A DNA stretch of 64,000 bases from Ehrlichia ruminantium (GTDB taxonomy: Bacteria > Pseudomonadota > Alphaproteobacteria > Rickettsiales > Anaplasmataceae), in contig NZ_CP033455.1 of the NCBI RefSeq assembly GCF_009728835.1, positions 757,568 through 821,567 on the forward strand, written 5' to 3'. The translations under genes and the position numbers were made by a program. The stretch's first letter is position 1. The number at the start of each line of letters is the position of its first letter. The notes beneath the pieces were generated by a model. It ran no database searches. It was not told where the DNA came from and worked only from the letters and a program-made list of their open reading frames with translations. Positions 20,447-32,178 of the stretch are shown in pieces.

Positions 20447-23025
20447 TGTATAACTCTAACTTCTTCCACTATCTCAAATACATTCATTATATCACTATCT
20501 GGATATATTTCTTTTGAATAATCAAATAAAATACCACATTCAAAACCAGAAGCAACCTCCTTTACATCATCTTTAAAGCGACGCAATACTTTAACTCTAC
20601 CTTCATGTACAACACTATTATTACGAATTAACCTAACTAATGCACCCTTCTTGACTAAACCACTAGTTACATAACAACCAAGTACACTACCATTATTTCC
20701 TGTAGAAAACACTTTTCTTATAGATAAAGTACCTATCTGTACTTCTTGTTGTAATGGTTTAAGCATACCAGTTAATATCTTCTTAATATCATCTATTATA
20801 TCATATATCACAAAATAATGCTTTATTTCGATATTCTTCTGCTTTGCTAGTTCCTTTACTTGTATGTCTGCCTTAACATTAAATGCTAGAATTATCGAAT
20901 TAGATGTTTCTGCCAACAAAACATCTGACTTCGTGACATTTCCTACACCTTTATACAAAACATTAACTCGTATGTCTTCATGAGTAATTTTACTAATCGA
21001 ATAACATATAGCCTCTATGGAACCCATAACATCACATTTTAAGATAACATTTAGCTCGTCAACCATATCATAAAGCAATACATTATTTCTATCTACTGCT
21101 GGCTGTGCATTCAACTCTGCATTTAATAACTCTTGCCTATAATTAATTAATTCACGTGCTTGTTTTTCAGAGTCCACAACAATAAAACTACTACCAAAAT
21201 TTGGAACATTATTCAAACCAAACACTTTGACAGGCATTGAAGGAATAGCAAATTTTTCACTTTGTCCATCTGCATTAAACATATTACGCACTCTACCATA
21301 AGCCTGATGACCTACAACAATGATATCACCAACTTTTAAAGTACCTTTTTGAATTATTAAAGTAGCAACTACCCCACAATTCTTATCAATTTTTGACTCA
21401 ATTACTGTACCAGATGCTCTAGTATTATAAACAGCTTTTAACTCTAATAAATCTGCAATTAACAATATACTTGATTTTAACTGATCTAAATTTATTCTCT
21501 CTTTTGCTGATACAGGTACAACAATAACATCACCTCCTAAACTTTCTGCCACCACCCCATGTTGTAATAAAGCACTAGTAATTCTATCCAAATCAGCATC
21601 ATGTTTATCAATTTTATTTACCGCAACTATCATAGCAACATTAGCTGCTTTTACATGATTAATAGATTCAATAGTTTGTGGCATAATACCATCATCAGCG
21701 GCCACTACCAATATTACTATATCAGTAACATTAGTACCATGTGCTCTCATAGCAGAAAATGCTTCATGTCCTGGCGTATCAATAAAAGTTATCCTTTTAT
21801 CCTCATTTAATGTTATCTGATATGCACCTATATGCTGTGTTATCCCTTTAAATTCTCCATCAACAATATTTGATTCACGCATAGCATCAAGTAACGAAGT
21901 CTTTCCATGGTCTACATGCCCCATAACAGTCACAACTGGTGCCCTTGGTAGCGATTCCATATCATTACCATCAGAATATAACTCATTTTCTAATTTAGCA
22001 TTATCCACTAACTTAAATGTATGATTAAATGCTTCTACTACAATAGCAGCTTGATCTGCATCCAGATAATCCGTTAACTTAATATCACGCTTCCCTATTA
22101 TCTGAAATAATACTTGTTGTACATCCTTTACTCGTTCAGACATACTATTAGCTAGCTCTTGAACAGTAATTTTATTAGGTATTAGTACTTTACGTGTAAT
22201 TTTATTCTTTACAGGTTTATTTATAGCACGGTTCTTCTTATTTCGATAGTTCTTTACAACTTGTTGATTGTTATCTTCTTCTAGTTCTTCCTCAATTACT
22301 AACTTTACATGCTTAGTATATATATTATTAGACATCACCTTCTTTGGATTGCCTTTCTTTTCCTCATGCTCCTTTTCGTACTTCTTGAGTTTCTTTTCTT
22401 CTATATTTTTATGTCCTAATAGATCAGTAACATCATCTGGTTCATCACTTGATTGACTATCCTGCTTTTGATCATCAGCATTATCTGAAACAGGAGGCAT
22501 ATTGTCTAACTCACCTAACATTACAACATCAGAAATACCCTCAACATCATGTTCATCATCCGTCATTTGATCAACAACTTCATCAAAACCATCATTTCCT
22601 GTTAACAAACTATCATTAGACGATGCAACTTCTGTATCCTCTATTCCTGTCTTATCTAAATTCGCAACTTCTTCTTCAGCATGCTTATTATTATCAGACA
22701 ACTCATCCTTTTTATCATTAATAGTAGCATTCTGTAAAGCATTCATACGAGAAATCTGCTCTTGTATAGTAAGAGAATTTTTGTCTTCAGAATCTCCACT
22801 GATATTATTATCTTGCAATAATAAAGAAGATTTAGCAACCTCTTCAATATTTTTTCTTTTTTTACTTTTACGCACTTCTACAGTAGTGATAGATTTCTTT
22901 AAAGAAAACTTATTGCCCTGTTGTATACTTGAAGATATCTTTAATTTATCACTAAGCTTAAGTGTTGTACGCTCAACCTTACCTGATGTCAATTCACTAC
23001 TACCAACACTCTTAGACTCATCCAT
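20443..23025 (-). CDS. infB: Translation initiation factor IF-2
   Basis: The GTPase that brings fMet-tRNA to the 30S subunit. At 860 residues it has a long variable N-terminal region: a Lys-rich opening, an acidic low-complexity stretch (about 75-215), a Lys-rich stretch (about 205-285) and a conserved IF2N-like helical piece near 283-340. The GTPase domain begins with GHVDHGKT at 369-376, followed by DTPGHEAF and NKIDKHD. The C-terminal beta-barrel domains II and IV are complete, ending near [10 protein letters not shown]. It sits between nusA and rbfA. Neither ylxR nor an L7Ae-like gene lies between nusA and infB; only 22 bases separate them. Confidence 0.97.
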   Translation of the reverse strand: MDESKSVGSSELTSGKVERTTLKLSDKLKISSSIQQGNKFSLKKSITTVEVRKSKKRKNIEEVAKSSLLLQDNNISGDSEDKNSLTIQEQISRMNALQNATINDKKDELSDNNKHAEEEVANLDKTGIEDTEVASSNDSLLTGNDGFDEVVDQMTDDEHDVEGISDVVMLGELDNMPPVSDNADDQKQDSQSSDEPDDVTDLLGHKNIEEKKLKKYEKEHEEKKGNPKKVMSNNIYTKHVKLVIEEELEEDNNQQVVKNYRNKKNRAINKPVKNKITRKVLIPNKITVQELANSMSERVKDVQQVLFQIIGKRDIKLTDYLDADQAAIVVEAFNHTFKLVDNAKLENELYSDGNDMESLPRAPVVTVMGHVDHGKTSLLDAMRESNIVDGEFKGITQHIGAYQITLNEDKRITFIDTPGHEAFSAMRAHGTNVTDIVILVVAADDGIMPQTIESINHVKAANVAMIVAVNKIDKHDADLDRITSALLQHGVVAESLGGDVIVVPVSAKERINLDQLKSSILLIADLLELKAVYNTRASGTVIESKIDKNCGVVATLIIQKGTLKVGDIIVVGHQAYGRVRNMFNADGQSEKFAIPSMPVKVFGLNNVPNFGSSFIVVDSEKQARELINYRQELLNAELNAQPAVDRNNVLLYDMVDELNVILKCDVMGSIEAICYSISKITHEDIRVNVLYKGVGNVTKSDVLLAETSNSIILAFNVKADIQVKELAKQKNIEIKHYFVIYDIIDDIKKILTGMLKPLQQEVQIGTLSIRKVFSTGNNGSVLGCYVTSGLVKKGALVRLIRNNSVVHEGRVKVLRRFKDDVKEVASGFECGILFDYSKEIYPDSDIMNVFEIVEEVRVIQ

Positions 23026-23047
23026 AGATCACTACCTAAACAAAAGT

Positions 23048-24601
23048 TTATAACCACCCAATTTTTCTACGAGACTCTAATATAATAGAGTCAATCTGAT
23101 CCTTAGTTAATGCAATATTAGGAACCATTTCGTAAAACTCATCTGTACACAACCCAGCTATATCCTCAAGATTATTAATACCATTTTGAGATAATGCTAT
23201 AATATCGCTTGGCTTTAAAAACGGTAATACTACAATATCTTTATCAATTGGCAAACTCTCTAAAATTTGTTTAATTTCTGCATCTTTACGTGTTAAATAA
23301 TCAGCTGCCCTATTTTTCAATTCTATTGCAATCTCCTCATTAAAACCATCTATAGCAGAAATATCACTAACAGATGCTTGATCTATATCTTCAATACTAA
23401 CAAACCCTTCAGTAAATAATAACTGACCTATAATTTCCTCTACATCTAACCCCTCAACAAATACTCTTGAGCCTATAGTTAGCTCTTTTGCTTTCCTACT
23501 AGACTCAGTTTCATCACCTATCACATCTATTTTCCAATTAACTAACTCAGATGCCAATCTTATATTTTGCCCATAACGTCCAATTGCTAAACTCAACTGA
23601 TTTTCAGGAATTATCAATTCAACTTTTTCCTTATCTTCATCAATAATAACTTTTAAAACCTCTGCTGGAGCAATAGCATTAACTATAAACTTAGGAAGCT
23701 CAGGAGAATATAATACTACATCAATCTTTTCTCCATGTAATTCAGAAATAATACTTTGAATCCTTACACCTCTGGCACCAACACATGCTCCTACTGGGTC
23801 TATATTTTTATCAGAAGAAAATACTGCAACTTTTGACCTTGACCCTGGATCTCGTGCTATTGCTTTGATTGTGACAATTCCATCATATATTTCAGGTATT
23901 TCCTGTTTAAACAACTGTTCCATAAACCCTTTATTAATCCTTGAAAGGAATATTTGAGGACCAGAATTTTCTTTCCTTACATCTTCTATATGAGCTTTAA
24001 CTCTATCACCTACACGAAACACTTCCCCTTTTATCAAGTTAGAAGCTGATAAATATCCTTCATTTCCATTTAAATCCACAATAACATTATTATATTCAAT
24101 ACGTTTTGCAGTACCATAAACTATATCACCTATACGGTCTTTAAAACTTTCATATTGCTTTTTACGTTCTTCTGAAACAATAACTTGAGCAATCTTTTGC
24201 TTGGCAATTTTTGCAGAACTATAATCAAGATCAATTACAGGAAGAGGTTCTAACATTATGTCACCAATTTTAACATTTTCATCGATCTTCCTGGCTTCTG
24301 TCAGTGTAACAAGCTTATACTTACTTATGTCAGCATGATCTATTTCATTTTCTTTACCCTCAGGAATAATAACTTCACCATTGTCTTTAATAACTAATAC
24401 TTGCCTATAAGTAGAAATTAAGCCTGTCTTTTTATCAACTGTCACCCTAATTTTACAATTGCCATACCTACTACGACTAGTCAACTGAATAGCCTCTTCT
24501 AAAGCTCTTATTATTACATCTAAGTTCAAGCCTTTTTGATCAGCAATATCCTTAGCCACTCTTATCAATTCCAAATTATCAAAATTTTGTAGATTAGCCA
24601 T
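23048..24601 (-). CDS. nusA: Transcription termination/antitermination factor NusA
   Basis: 517 residues: an N-terminal RNA-polymerase-binding domain (1-130), an S1 domain (about 135-200, with GDIVYGTAKRIEYNNVIVDL), two KH domains (about 230-350, with DPVGACVGARGVRIQSI and LAIGRYGQNIRLASEL), and C-terminal helix-hairpin repeats (about 370-500) as in other proteobacteria. It modulates pausing, termination and antitermination. The usual upstream gene rimP is not here: 137 bases upstream lies the RND permease stop. The order nusA-infB-rbfA is otherwise standard, and the genes are very likely co-transcribed. Confidence 0.96.
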   Translation of the reverse strand: MANLQNFDNLELIRVAKDIADQKGLNLDVIIRALEEAIQLTSRSRYGNCKIRVTVDKKTGLISTYRQVLVIKDNGEVIIPEGKENEIDHADISKYKLVTLTEARKIDENVKIGDIMLEPLPVIDLDYSSAKIAKQKIAQVIVSEERKKQYESFKDRIGDIVYGTAKRIEYNNVIVDLNGNEGYLSASNLIKGEVFRVGDRVKAHIEDVRKENSGPQIFLSRINKGFMEQLFKQEIPEIYDGIVTIKAIARDPGSRSKVAVFSSDKNIDPVGACVGARGVRIQSIISELHGEKIDVVLYSPELPKFIVNAIAPAEVLKVIIDEDKEKVELIIPENQLSLAIGRYGQNIRLASELVNWKIDVIGDETESSRKAKELTIGSRVFVEGLDVEEIIGQLLFTEGFVSIEDIDQASVSDISAIDGFNEEIAIELKNRAADYLTRKDAEIKQILESLPIDKDIVVLPFLKPSDIIALSQNGINNLEDIAGLCTDEFYEMVPNIALTKDQIDSIILESRRKIGWL

Positions 24602-24738
24602 AAAAACCCTTAGTAAAACCTATGTACAAAAAACTAAGATTTAGTACATTTGATTATCAAATAAAAAATGACAGATACCTAGATAAAACTGCGGTAGCAG
24701 TCTATATCATAAACATTATCCAAGTCAAGCAATTTCTC

Positions 24739-27700
24739 CTAACAGCAACCCATCTCATAAGACTTCTTAATTTTATTACATTTTCTTAATACAAGCAATG
24801 CAGGAGTAAAAAATAAAGTAATTACCGTAGCCAATAATAATCCAAGAGATATAGTATATGATAACTCACACCATAACTGACTTGATGGAGAATCATAGAT
24901 AATTTTTTGATTAATAAAATCAAAACTTACACGTAATACCATAGGTAACAATCCAATAATCCCAGTAACGACAGTCAATAAGATAGGTCTTAATCTCGAT
25001 ATAGCTGCTCTTATTATAGCCTCTTTTTTATCACTAATACTATTTATATTAGTATAAAATGCATCAATTAATAATATATTATTGTTTACTATAACACCAG
25101 CTAATACAATAATACCAACACCACTCATTACTACAGAAAAAACATGATGCGTAATAAAAAATCCAAAAAATACACAAGTAGTTGATAAGAAAATTGCAGT
25201 CATAATAATTAATGTATCATAGAAACTATTAAACTCAGCAACCAAAACTAACATAATAAGTACAACTATTATTACAAATGCCTCAATTAAAAATTTTAAC
25301 GATTCTTTTTGATCTTGTATCTCTCCCCTCATCTCAACTAATACTTCAGGATCTATTTCTTTTTTCAATTCCTTATTCAAAAAATTTACCATATCATCTA
25401 ACAAATATCCATTAGCTAAATCAGCAACTACACTAACTGTCCTTTTACCATTAATACGGTTTACTACATTTTCCTTATGTTGAGCCTTGTAAGTGACAAA
25501 ATCACTTATAGAAGTATACCCATGTACAGTATTAACAAAAAAATTATCTATTGTCTTTAAGTTACGGTATTCCTTAGGAAATCTCAATAAGATATCAACT
25601 TCATCATTGACATTATCTGCATGATATTTATTAAGAATTATTCCACCAGCTATCATTTTGACAAATTGATTTATCATTGAAATATCAACACCAAATTTTG
25701 CTGCTTTATTTTTATCAACATCAATTTTCCACTCTATTTCTGATGAAGACCTATTATCTGTCACATTCTTAAATCCTGGTAAATTTTTCATCATAGAAAC
25801 TATTCTATCTGCAACACTACTAATCTTACTTACATTATACGAACTAATATCAATACGAATTGGTTTACCTGTAACTGGTTTCATTCTTTCTTCTAATACA
25901 TCTATAATAACACCCTTTACATCTCCTAACTTTCCTATTATTTCACTTAATATCTTCTTTGATCTTCTACGAAGAAACCAATTTTTTAACTCTAGTTGAA
26001 TCTTTCCAATAACATTATTTTCATCAAGTAAATATTCAAATAGTCCAACTTTTACATATATAAATTTTATTCCCTTAACATTAGAAATTTTTTGCTCGAT
26101 TTCCTGTAATATATTGTCTCTTTCAACAACAGATAAATTATTATTTGATTTTATAGTTATAAATATTCTATCTGGTTCAATATTTGGAAAAAATTCTATA
26201 CCAGGACCAATTATAAAATATCCTAGTGTAGATAGAACTAATATACCAATAACCATACAAACAAATTTTTTTGGATGATCTAGTACTTTTGTGAGTATAT
26301 TCACATAACCCCTACTAAATCTTCCTAAATTTATAAATTTTCCAGTCTCTATCGCTGTAATTTTTACAACACTTTCCCTATCAACAACAGACGGCTTACC
26401 AAGTATAGACCCCAACACTGGAATAAAAATCAACGCCATTACCCAAGAAGCAGTCAATGTAGTAATCAATGCAATTGGAATATATTTCATAAATTCACCA
26501 GTTGTTCCTGGCCATAACAACAATGGTATATATACTACCAACTTCGTTAGTGTGGCTGATGCAACTGGCCAAAACATATCATATGCAGCTTGTTTAAATG
26601 CTTCTTTTCTATTTAAACCACTGATCATCTTTCTATCTGCATACTCAGTAACTACAATAGCATCATCAACAAGCATACCAATAGCCATAATTAACGAGAA
26701 CAAAATAACTATATTTAATGTATACCCTAACAAATACATCACAATAATACCAAGTAGGAAAGATCCCGGTATTGAAATAGCAACCAATAATGCAGTTTTA
26801 GTACCCATAAATATCATCATAATGATAACGACTAACAGCACTGAAATAACTATAGAATTCTGCAATTCATTTAAAATATCCGATATTTCTTCTGATTGAT
26901 CTTGTAAATATACAATTGACAAATTCTGTGGTAATACACTTTTGGTATCACGTATTAGATCTTTTAATTGAGATATAGTTTCAAGTATATTTTTACCTGG
27001 TTGTTTTGATACCTCTAATACAAGAGACGGCTTACCATTTATCCTTACAAGTTCTTTACCATCTTGATATACTAATTTTACAGTAGCAACATCACCTAAA
27101 GTTACAACGGAATATCCATCTGTTTTAATTGGTATATGCATAACATCTTGTATATTTTTCAATAAACCAGATAAATATAAAGTATATTTTCCAGATACTA
27201 TATCCAAGTTTCCAGCATTGATAAACTGATTATGATTTAATACAGCATTAACTACCTCGTGTACTTGTAAATTGTAAATATTAATTGCATCAGGTGAAAT
27301 ATTTATTTCAAGACTATCTTTACGATTTCCAACAATTTTGACACTTTGTACGTTTGGCAATTCTTCCAACCTGGATTGTAAATTTTCTGCAACGTTAAAC
27401 AATGCTCTGTCAGGAATATCACCCATCAGTGCAATATTTAACACAGGCAACAAGCCTAAATTTTCTTCACTTACTATAGGAAAAGTTGCCTCTTGTGGTA
27501 ACTTAGAACGAATAATATCTATCTTTGACCTCACATTATCTAAAGCTTCTTTATTATCAAATCCTGTACTAAACTCTAATATAACATTTGCATACCCATT
27601 TTTTGCTACTGAAGTAACCTTAGTAACACCTTTAATTGACATTACTTCTTGCTCAATAGGATAGATTATCAGTTTTTCTATATCCTCAGATGACATACCT

Positions 27701-27876
27701 TGTAATACAGTGTGAACAGATAAAATAGGCTTCTTAATCTCAGGGTTTTTCTCTTTAGCGACATCAAAATAAGAGTAAGAACCAAATATCAATATTATTA
27801 TTAATAGGAATATAGATACTCTACTCCTTTGTAAAAAGATTTCAGATATTTTTCTCACTTTTGAATTATATACCAA
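24739..27876 (-). CDS. RND efflux transporter permease (AcrB/HAE1-like)
   Basis: A 1045-residue inner-membrane pump of the resistance-nodulation-division superfamily, driven by the proton gradient. The layout is right: a first membrane helix at about 18-35, a large periplasmic loop (35-330), helices 2-6 (about 335-490, with GMLVDDAIVVTEYADR in helix 4, the Asp pair used for protons), a second large loop (about 560-860) and helices 8-12 to the end. The N-terminal start is a TTG at 27876; a GTG at 27858 is also possible. No membrane-fusion protein or TolC gene is adjacent, so substrates and partners are unknown. It sits downstream of tatC on the same strand. Confidence 0.92.
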   Translation of the reverse strand: MVYNSKVRKISEIFLQRSRVSIFLLIIILIFGSYSYFDVAKEKNPEIKKPILSVHTVLQGMSSEDIEKLIIYPIEQEVMSIKGVTKVTSVAKNGYANVILEFSTGFDNKEALDNVRSKIDIIRSKLPQEATFPIVSEENLGLLPVLNIALMGDIPDRALFNVAENLQSRLEELPNVQSVKIVGNRKDSLEINISPDAINIYNLQVHEVVNAVLNHNQFINAGNLDIVSGKYTLYLSGLLKNIQDVMHIPIKTDGYSVVTLGDVATVKLVYQDGKELVRINGKPSLVLEVSKQPGKNILETISQLKDLIRDTKSVLPQNLSIVYLQDQSEEISDILNELQNSIVISVLLVVIIMMIFMGTKTALLVAISIPGSFLLGIIVMYLLGYTLNIVILFSLIMAIGMLVDDAIVVTEYADRKMISGLNRKEAFKQAAYDMFWPVASATLTKLVVYIPLLLWPGTTGEFMKYIPIALITTLTASWVMALIFIPVLGSILGKPSVVDRESVVKITAIETGKFINLGRFSRGYVNILTKVLDHPKKFVCMVIGILVLSTLGYFIIGPGIEFFPNIEPDRIFITIKSNNNLSVVERDNILQEIEQKISNVKGIKFIYVKVGLFEYLLDENNVIGKIQLELKNWFLRRRSKKILSEIIGKLGDVKGVIIDVLEERMKPVTGKPIRIDISSYNVSKISSVADRIVSMMKNLPGFKNVTDNRSSSEIEWKIDVDKNKAAKFGVDISMINQFVKMIAGGIILNKYHADNVNDEVDILLRFPKEYRNLKTIDNFFVNTVHGYTSISDFVTYKAQHKENVVNRINGKRTVSVVADLANGYLLDDMVNFLNKELKKEIDPEVLVEMRGEIQDQKESLKFLIEAFVIIVVLIMLVLVAEFNSFYDTLIIMTAIFLSTTCVFFGFFITHHVFSVVMSGVGIIVLAGVIVNNNILLIDAFYTNINSISDKKEAIIRAAISRLRPILLTVVTGIIGLLPMVLRVSFDFINQKIIYDSPSSQLWCELSYTISLGLLLATVITLFFTPALLVLRKCNKIKKSYEMGCC

Positions 27877-27957
27877 TTAATTAATATAAGAAATTTAATA
27901 TCACAACATAGCTAAAAATATTCTAATGTACATAATATAAACTACAAATTTTTTACA

Positions 27958-28710
27958 CTATTTATTATTTTGCTCAATATATTTACACGCTAATATAGAG
28001 ATTTCATATAATAATAACATTGGCACCGCTAAACCTATTTGACTTAACACATCAGGTGGAGTTAATATAGCAGCCAGAATAAAAATTATCACAATAGCAA
28101 ATCTTCGCTTTTTAGCTAAAACTCTTGCAGGCAATATACCAATTCTAGACATTAACGTCAAAAATATCGGTATCTGAAAGGCTACTCCAAATGCAAACAT
28201 TAGTTGTAACACTAGTTCCAAATATTCACTTACTGATGGCATAAATTCTATAGGTACACCCATTGAAGCATCTCTATTTTCAAAAGCAATAAAAAATTTC
28301 CAAGCTAAAGGAAATATGTAATAGTACACCATTGCCGCTCCAGTAATAAAAAGTACTAGTGTTGATATCAAATAAGGTAAGAGTATTAATTTTTCCTTTT
28401 TATATAAGCCAGGAGCTAAAAACATATATAATTGCCAAATAAAAACAGGACAAGAACACAATAAAGCAGCCATGGTAGCGACTTTTAAATATACAAAAAA
28501 AGCTTCCGTTAAATCAGTATATATTAAAGAGAATTCAGAATTAGACCCTTCTAACGCTATTAAAGGAATTAACAAAAAATTATATATTTTTTCCGAAAAG
28601 AAATAGCATACCCCAAACATAATACAGAAAAATGCAAAACAAAAGAATATCCTATATCTTAACTCCTCAAAATGCTTAAAAAAAGGCATTTCTCCATTTG
28701 TAGATTTCAT
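27958..28710 (-). CDS. tatC: Sec-independent protein translocase TatC
   Basis: The receptor subunit of the twin-arginine translocase in the inner membrane, which recognises RR signal peptides of folded proteins. The 250 residues contain six predicted helices and the family's N-terminal PFFKHFEELRYRIFF (the H-x-x-E-L-R-x-R motif), followed by the FLAPGLYKKEK loop and the conserved PDVLSQ segment near residue 218. It begins 25 bases after the ispG stop and is likely in one operon with it. tatA and tatB are not nearby, as is common in Rickettsiales. Confidence 0.96.
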   Translation of the reverse strand: MKSTNGEMPFFKHFEELRYRIFFCFAFFCIMFGVCYFFSEKIYNFLLIPLIALEGSNSEFSLIYTDLTEAFFVYLKVATMAALLCSCPVFIWQLYMFLAPGLYKKEKLILLPYLISTLVLFITGAAMVYYYIFPLAWKFFIAFENRDASMGVPIEFMPSVSEYLELVLQLMFAFGVAFQIPIFLTLMSRIGILPARVLAKKRRFAIVIIFILAAILTPPDVLSQIGLAVPMLLLYEISILACKYIEQNNK

Positions 28711-28735
28711 TATACAAACTACCTTTGCACTTTAA

Positions 28736-30004
28736 TTAACGATAATAAATATTAACATAATTTTCAATAATTGATACAAACTGTTCAAAAATATCATTAC
28801 CTTCTAAAGTACACAATTTTTCACCATTTTGATATACAGCAGCTACAGCTCTTTCACCATAACCAGGAAGACTAATTCCTAAATTAGCATGCTTACTTTC
28901 ACCAGGCCCATTAACTACACAACCCATAACTGCTATAGTCATGTTTTCAACTCCAGGATTTACACCTTTCCATATACTCATACGACTTGCTACATATTTA
29001 TTCACATCATCAACTAACTGATGAAAATATTTAGGATTAGTCCTATTACAGCCTGGACATGAAGTAACTTGTACAGAAAAACTTCTTAATCCTATACTTT
29101 GAAGAATTTCCTGACATAATTTAACTTCAATAGTTCGTGATTCTCCAGGTTGTTGAGTCAATGAAACTCTTATCGTATTACCTATACCATTAAGTAAGAG
29201 ATAAGATATTCCAGCTGAACTACTAACCATGCCTTTTATACCAGATCCTGCTTCAGTTAAACCCAAATGCAAAGGATAATCACAAATGTTCGATAACATA
29301 GTATATACAGATATTAAATCACGCACTTTACTAACTTTACAAGATATAACTATTTTATTAGCAGGTAATCCAATTCTCTCTGCATGCTTAGCACTTGTTA
29401 TAGCAGAAATTACTAATGCTTTTCTTAAAACTACATAATCTGGTTCAGGAACGTTACGTAATGAATTATCATGCATCAATTCTGCGGCTAAATATTTATC
29501 TAAACTTCCCCAATTCACTCCTATTCTAAGAGGTATGTTATTTTTTATTGCAAATTCAACGATATCTTCAAAATTTCTATCCCTTTTATCTCCAAATCCT
29601 ATATTTCCCGGATTAATCCGTATTTTACCTAAAGCCACTGCACATTCTGGATATTGTTTTACCAATCTTGCAATTTCATACTGTCCACAACCTATGATCA
29701 TTTTATCACTAAACCCATGGTTAAGTAATACATCCCTAATATAAGGAACACTTTTGATTGCTTTATCCGAATTAATTGCAATTCTTACTAACTCAGAACC
29801 AGCTTGCGCAAGTTCCAACACCTCACGTGCATCTTCATCAACATCTCCCGACCCACCTAATGCCATAGATTGTACTACTACAGGATTATTACCACCAATT
29901 ATTACATCACCTACTCTAACTTCATGAGTCAATTTACTCTTGTGCATAATAGAATTTAACAAACCATATTCATTTAAAATCCTATCCACAAAATCACATT
30001 GCAT
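28736..30004 (-). CDS. ispG: 4-hydroxy-3-methylbut-2-en-1-yl diphosphate synthase
   Basis: The sixth step of the MEP isoprenoid pathway, reducing methylerythritol cyclodiphosphate with a 4Fe-4S cluster. The 422 residues start with the TIM barrel ([19 protein letters not shown] near 30-48) and end with the cluster domain: SCPGCNRT and CVVNGPGES give three of the Cys ligands and the conserved Glu-containing loop. The N terminus has about 25 residues before the family core, and a later in-frame ATG (residue 20) could be used instead. It heads a run of six minus-strand genes. Together with dxr in this window it shows that the MEP pathway is present. Confidence 0.96.
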   Translation of the reverse strand: MQCDFVDRILNEYGLLNSIMHKSKLTHEVRVGDVIIGGNNPVVVQSMALGGSGDVDEDAREVLELAQAGSELVRIAINSDKAIKSVPYIRDVLLNHGFSDKMIIGCGQYEIARLVKQYPECAVALGKIRINPGNIGFGDKRDRNFEDIVEFAIKNNIPLRIGVNWGSLDKYLAAELMHDNSLRNVPEPDYVVLRKALVISAITSAKHAERIGLPANKIVISCKVSKVRDLISVYTMLSNICDYPLHLGLTEAGSGIKGMVSSSAGISYLLLNGIGNTIRVSLTQQPGESRTIEVKLCQEILQSIGLRSFSVQVTSCPGCNRTNPKYFHQLVDDVNKYVASRMSIWKGVNPGVENMTIAVMGCVVNGPGESKHANLGISLPGYGERAVAAVYQNGEKLCTLEGNDIFEQFVSIIENYVNIYYR

Positions 30005-30269
30005 ATAAAACCTATGATAACAACCAGATATACACTATAACATTATGCAAAAACTAAATAAATACTTTTTATTTTACTAATAATACGATTAGTCTAATTC
30101 CACAGGTCAATTTATCTTACTTATCAATATAATTTAAGGAATCATATTGATAAAAACAGGCTATACATAAATCTATTTATAATGATCAGAAACACATTAT
30201 CAAGATAACCTACAAACCAAAATAAGTACTTTAACTTAATAACAATAGAATTATAGAATACTATCTAAA

Positions 30270-31865
30270 CTACTCATAATAATAAGTAATGGAATAATCT
30301 TCATTATATTCCTCTTTTGCATTGTTATCATTGCTTTCATCTACTGGTTTTTGTTGATTTTCATTATTATCATTTTTAGTTATATTGTCATTATTTAGAT
30401 CTTTACCCTTTTGTTCCACTTTAACATCATATTGATCTTTCAATGCTGGTAAAAAGTGAGTAACTTTATGAGTAGTATCTTGCTGATCTTTAGAATTTTT
30501 TAATTGGCTCGTATCACCAACTACAGGTTTTGCTTTATCATCTTTTAAAGGTTGAGAACTATCTAAACCTTTCTTATTATTCTCTCCTTTTGAAAAATCT
30601 AATAATGAACGCAAACTATTCTCATTATGCTTAGCTTTATCCTTCCCTTCAACACTTGAAAGCTTATTATTACCCAATTGAGAATTTCCATTATTAACTA
30701 TCGGATTAATGTCCTCCTCATTATTTACTGGAAGTTTCCCTATGTCTAATTTAGCAGATTTATCTTGAGGCAATGATTTATTCTTCTCATCTTTTATCTG
30801 GACTTTATTTGCATCTAATTCTACAGGTTTATTTTCAGGTAACAACTTATTTTGAGTCTCATTACTTACTGGAAGTTTCCCTACGTCCAACTTAGCAGAT
30901 TTATCTTGAGGCAATGACTTATTCTTCTCATCTTTTATCTGGACTTTATTTGCATCTAATTCCGCAGGTTTATTTTCAGGTAACAACTTATTTTGAGTCT
31001 CATTACTTACTGGAAGTTTCCCTACGTCTAACTTAGCAGATTTATCCTTAGGTAATGGTTTATTCTTCTCATCTTTTATCTGGACTTTATTTGCATCTAA
31101 TTCCGCAGGTTTATTTTCAGGTAACAACTTACTTTGAGTCTCATTATTTACTGGAAGTTTCCCTACATCTAATTTAGCAGATTTATCCTTAGGTAATGGT
31201 TTATTCTTCTCATCTTTTATCTGGACTTTATTTGCATCTAACTCTACAGGTTTACCTGCAGACGATAATCCACTTTGATCTTCATAATCTATTTGATTTT
31301 TCTCCACAATGTCAGATTTTCCTTCAGCAACAGAATCACTATTATTAAGCAGGTTTTCTTTATCATGTAACTCCTTACTTATATTTTTATCATCTATATG
31401 TTTTACATCATTCTTAGAAGCCTTATCTGACTCACTATTTCTTGTATCATCACGTTTTATAACATCACCATCTTCATCATTATCCATCATAGGCCGAATA
31501 AATTTCGCACCAACTACATCAGCTAAATTAATTCCATTATTATCTACCATGAGATTAGAATCTTGATTATGTAAGGATATATCTTCACTTACAGCATCAT
31601 AATTATTCACAGGCTTACCTGCTTTATTAGCTTTCTGTTTTAACTTATTATGATTATTATCAGTATTATCTACTGTTAAAGCATCCCTACGTTCCTTATA
31701 AATTGAATAAGCACGAGAAAACTCATGATTACTTTCAAAAGATTCCCCACCTGGATTATAAATCGGAGAATATTTACGACTAAACTGATACTTAGCTTTA
31801 TTACTACATGACACAACACAACAACACATTAACACTAATAATGTACTTAATACACGCACAAACAT
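30270..31865 (-). CDS. Tandem-repeat lipoprotein, 531 aa
   Basis: It begins with a lipoprotein signal: a basic start, a hydrophobic core and a VVSC lipobox with Cys at residue 20, so it should be lipidated and attached to a membrane. The mature protein is extremely polar (Lys, Asp, Asn, Glu, Ser), without membrane segments or Cys. Residues 209-381 contain a 47-residue unit repeated three times plus a partial fourth copy, starting at L209, L256, L303 and L350 (LDANKVQIKDEKNK ... KSAKLDVGKLP). The C-terminal part is low-complexity and acidic, ending YYYE. Ehrlichia tandem-repeat proteins are known major antigens and effectors; this resembles that class in style, but I cannot name it. Confidence 0.85.
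   Translation of the reverse strand: MFVRVLSTLLVLMCCCVVSCSNKAKYQFSRKYSPIYNPGGESFESNHEFSRAYSIYKERRDALTVDNTDNNHNKLKQKANKAGKPVNNYDAVSEDISLHNQDSNLMVDNNGINLADVVGAKFIRPMMDNDEDGDVIKRDDTRNSESDKASKNDVKHIDDKNISKELHDKENLLNNSDSVAEGKSDIVEKNQIDYEDQSGLSSAGKPVELDANKVQIKDEKNKPLPKDKSAKLDVGKLPVNNETQSKLLPENKPAELDANKVQIKDEKNKPLPKDKSAKLDVGKLPVSNETQNKLLPENKPAELDANKVQIKDEKNKSLPQDKSAKLDVGKLPVSNETQNKLLPENKPVELDANKVQIKDEKNKSLPQDKSAKLDIGKLPVNNEEDINPIVNNGNSQLGNNKLSSVEGKDKAKHNENSLRSLLDFSKGENNKKGLDSSQPLKDDKAKPVVGDTSQLKNSKDQQDTTHKVTHFLPALKDQYDVKVEQKGKDLNNDNITKNDNNENQQKPVDESNDNNAKEEYNEDYSITYYYE
30723..31241 (-). repeat. 141-base coding tandem repeat, about 3.7 copies
   Basis: Direct repeats of 141 bases inside the lipoprotein gene, encoding 47 residues each. 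Copies differ at a few positions (PLPKD or SLPQD, VNNET or VSNET, PAE or PVE), showing they have begun to diverge or to recombine. Copy number is likely to vary between strains. Confidence 0.92.
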
Positions 31866-32178
31866 CCGATACCTATATAGATAAGTTATCTACCATAATA
31901 TACTTATACTAAATATACCATGATAAGTAAACGCATTATTTCTAACAAAGATAAATATTTTATCATTTTAAAACATATTTATCCAGAACTATATATAACA
32001 TGATTAATATTCATCTGCCTAAACCTTAACATACTATTAACAACTTGTATATACATAAATAATAAATTACGAAAAATGATACTTTAACATCAAATACTAC
32101 AACCAAAATACAGTAATTTTCAAAAAAATAAGACCATAACTTAAAACGAATTATTAATTTTGATATAAAACTAAATAA
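31866..32178. other. Spacer upstream of the lipoprotein gene
   Basis: About 310 bases of AT-rich DNA. It should hold the lipoprotein promoter (minus strand), but I cannot single one out. Confidence 0.35.
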
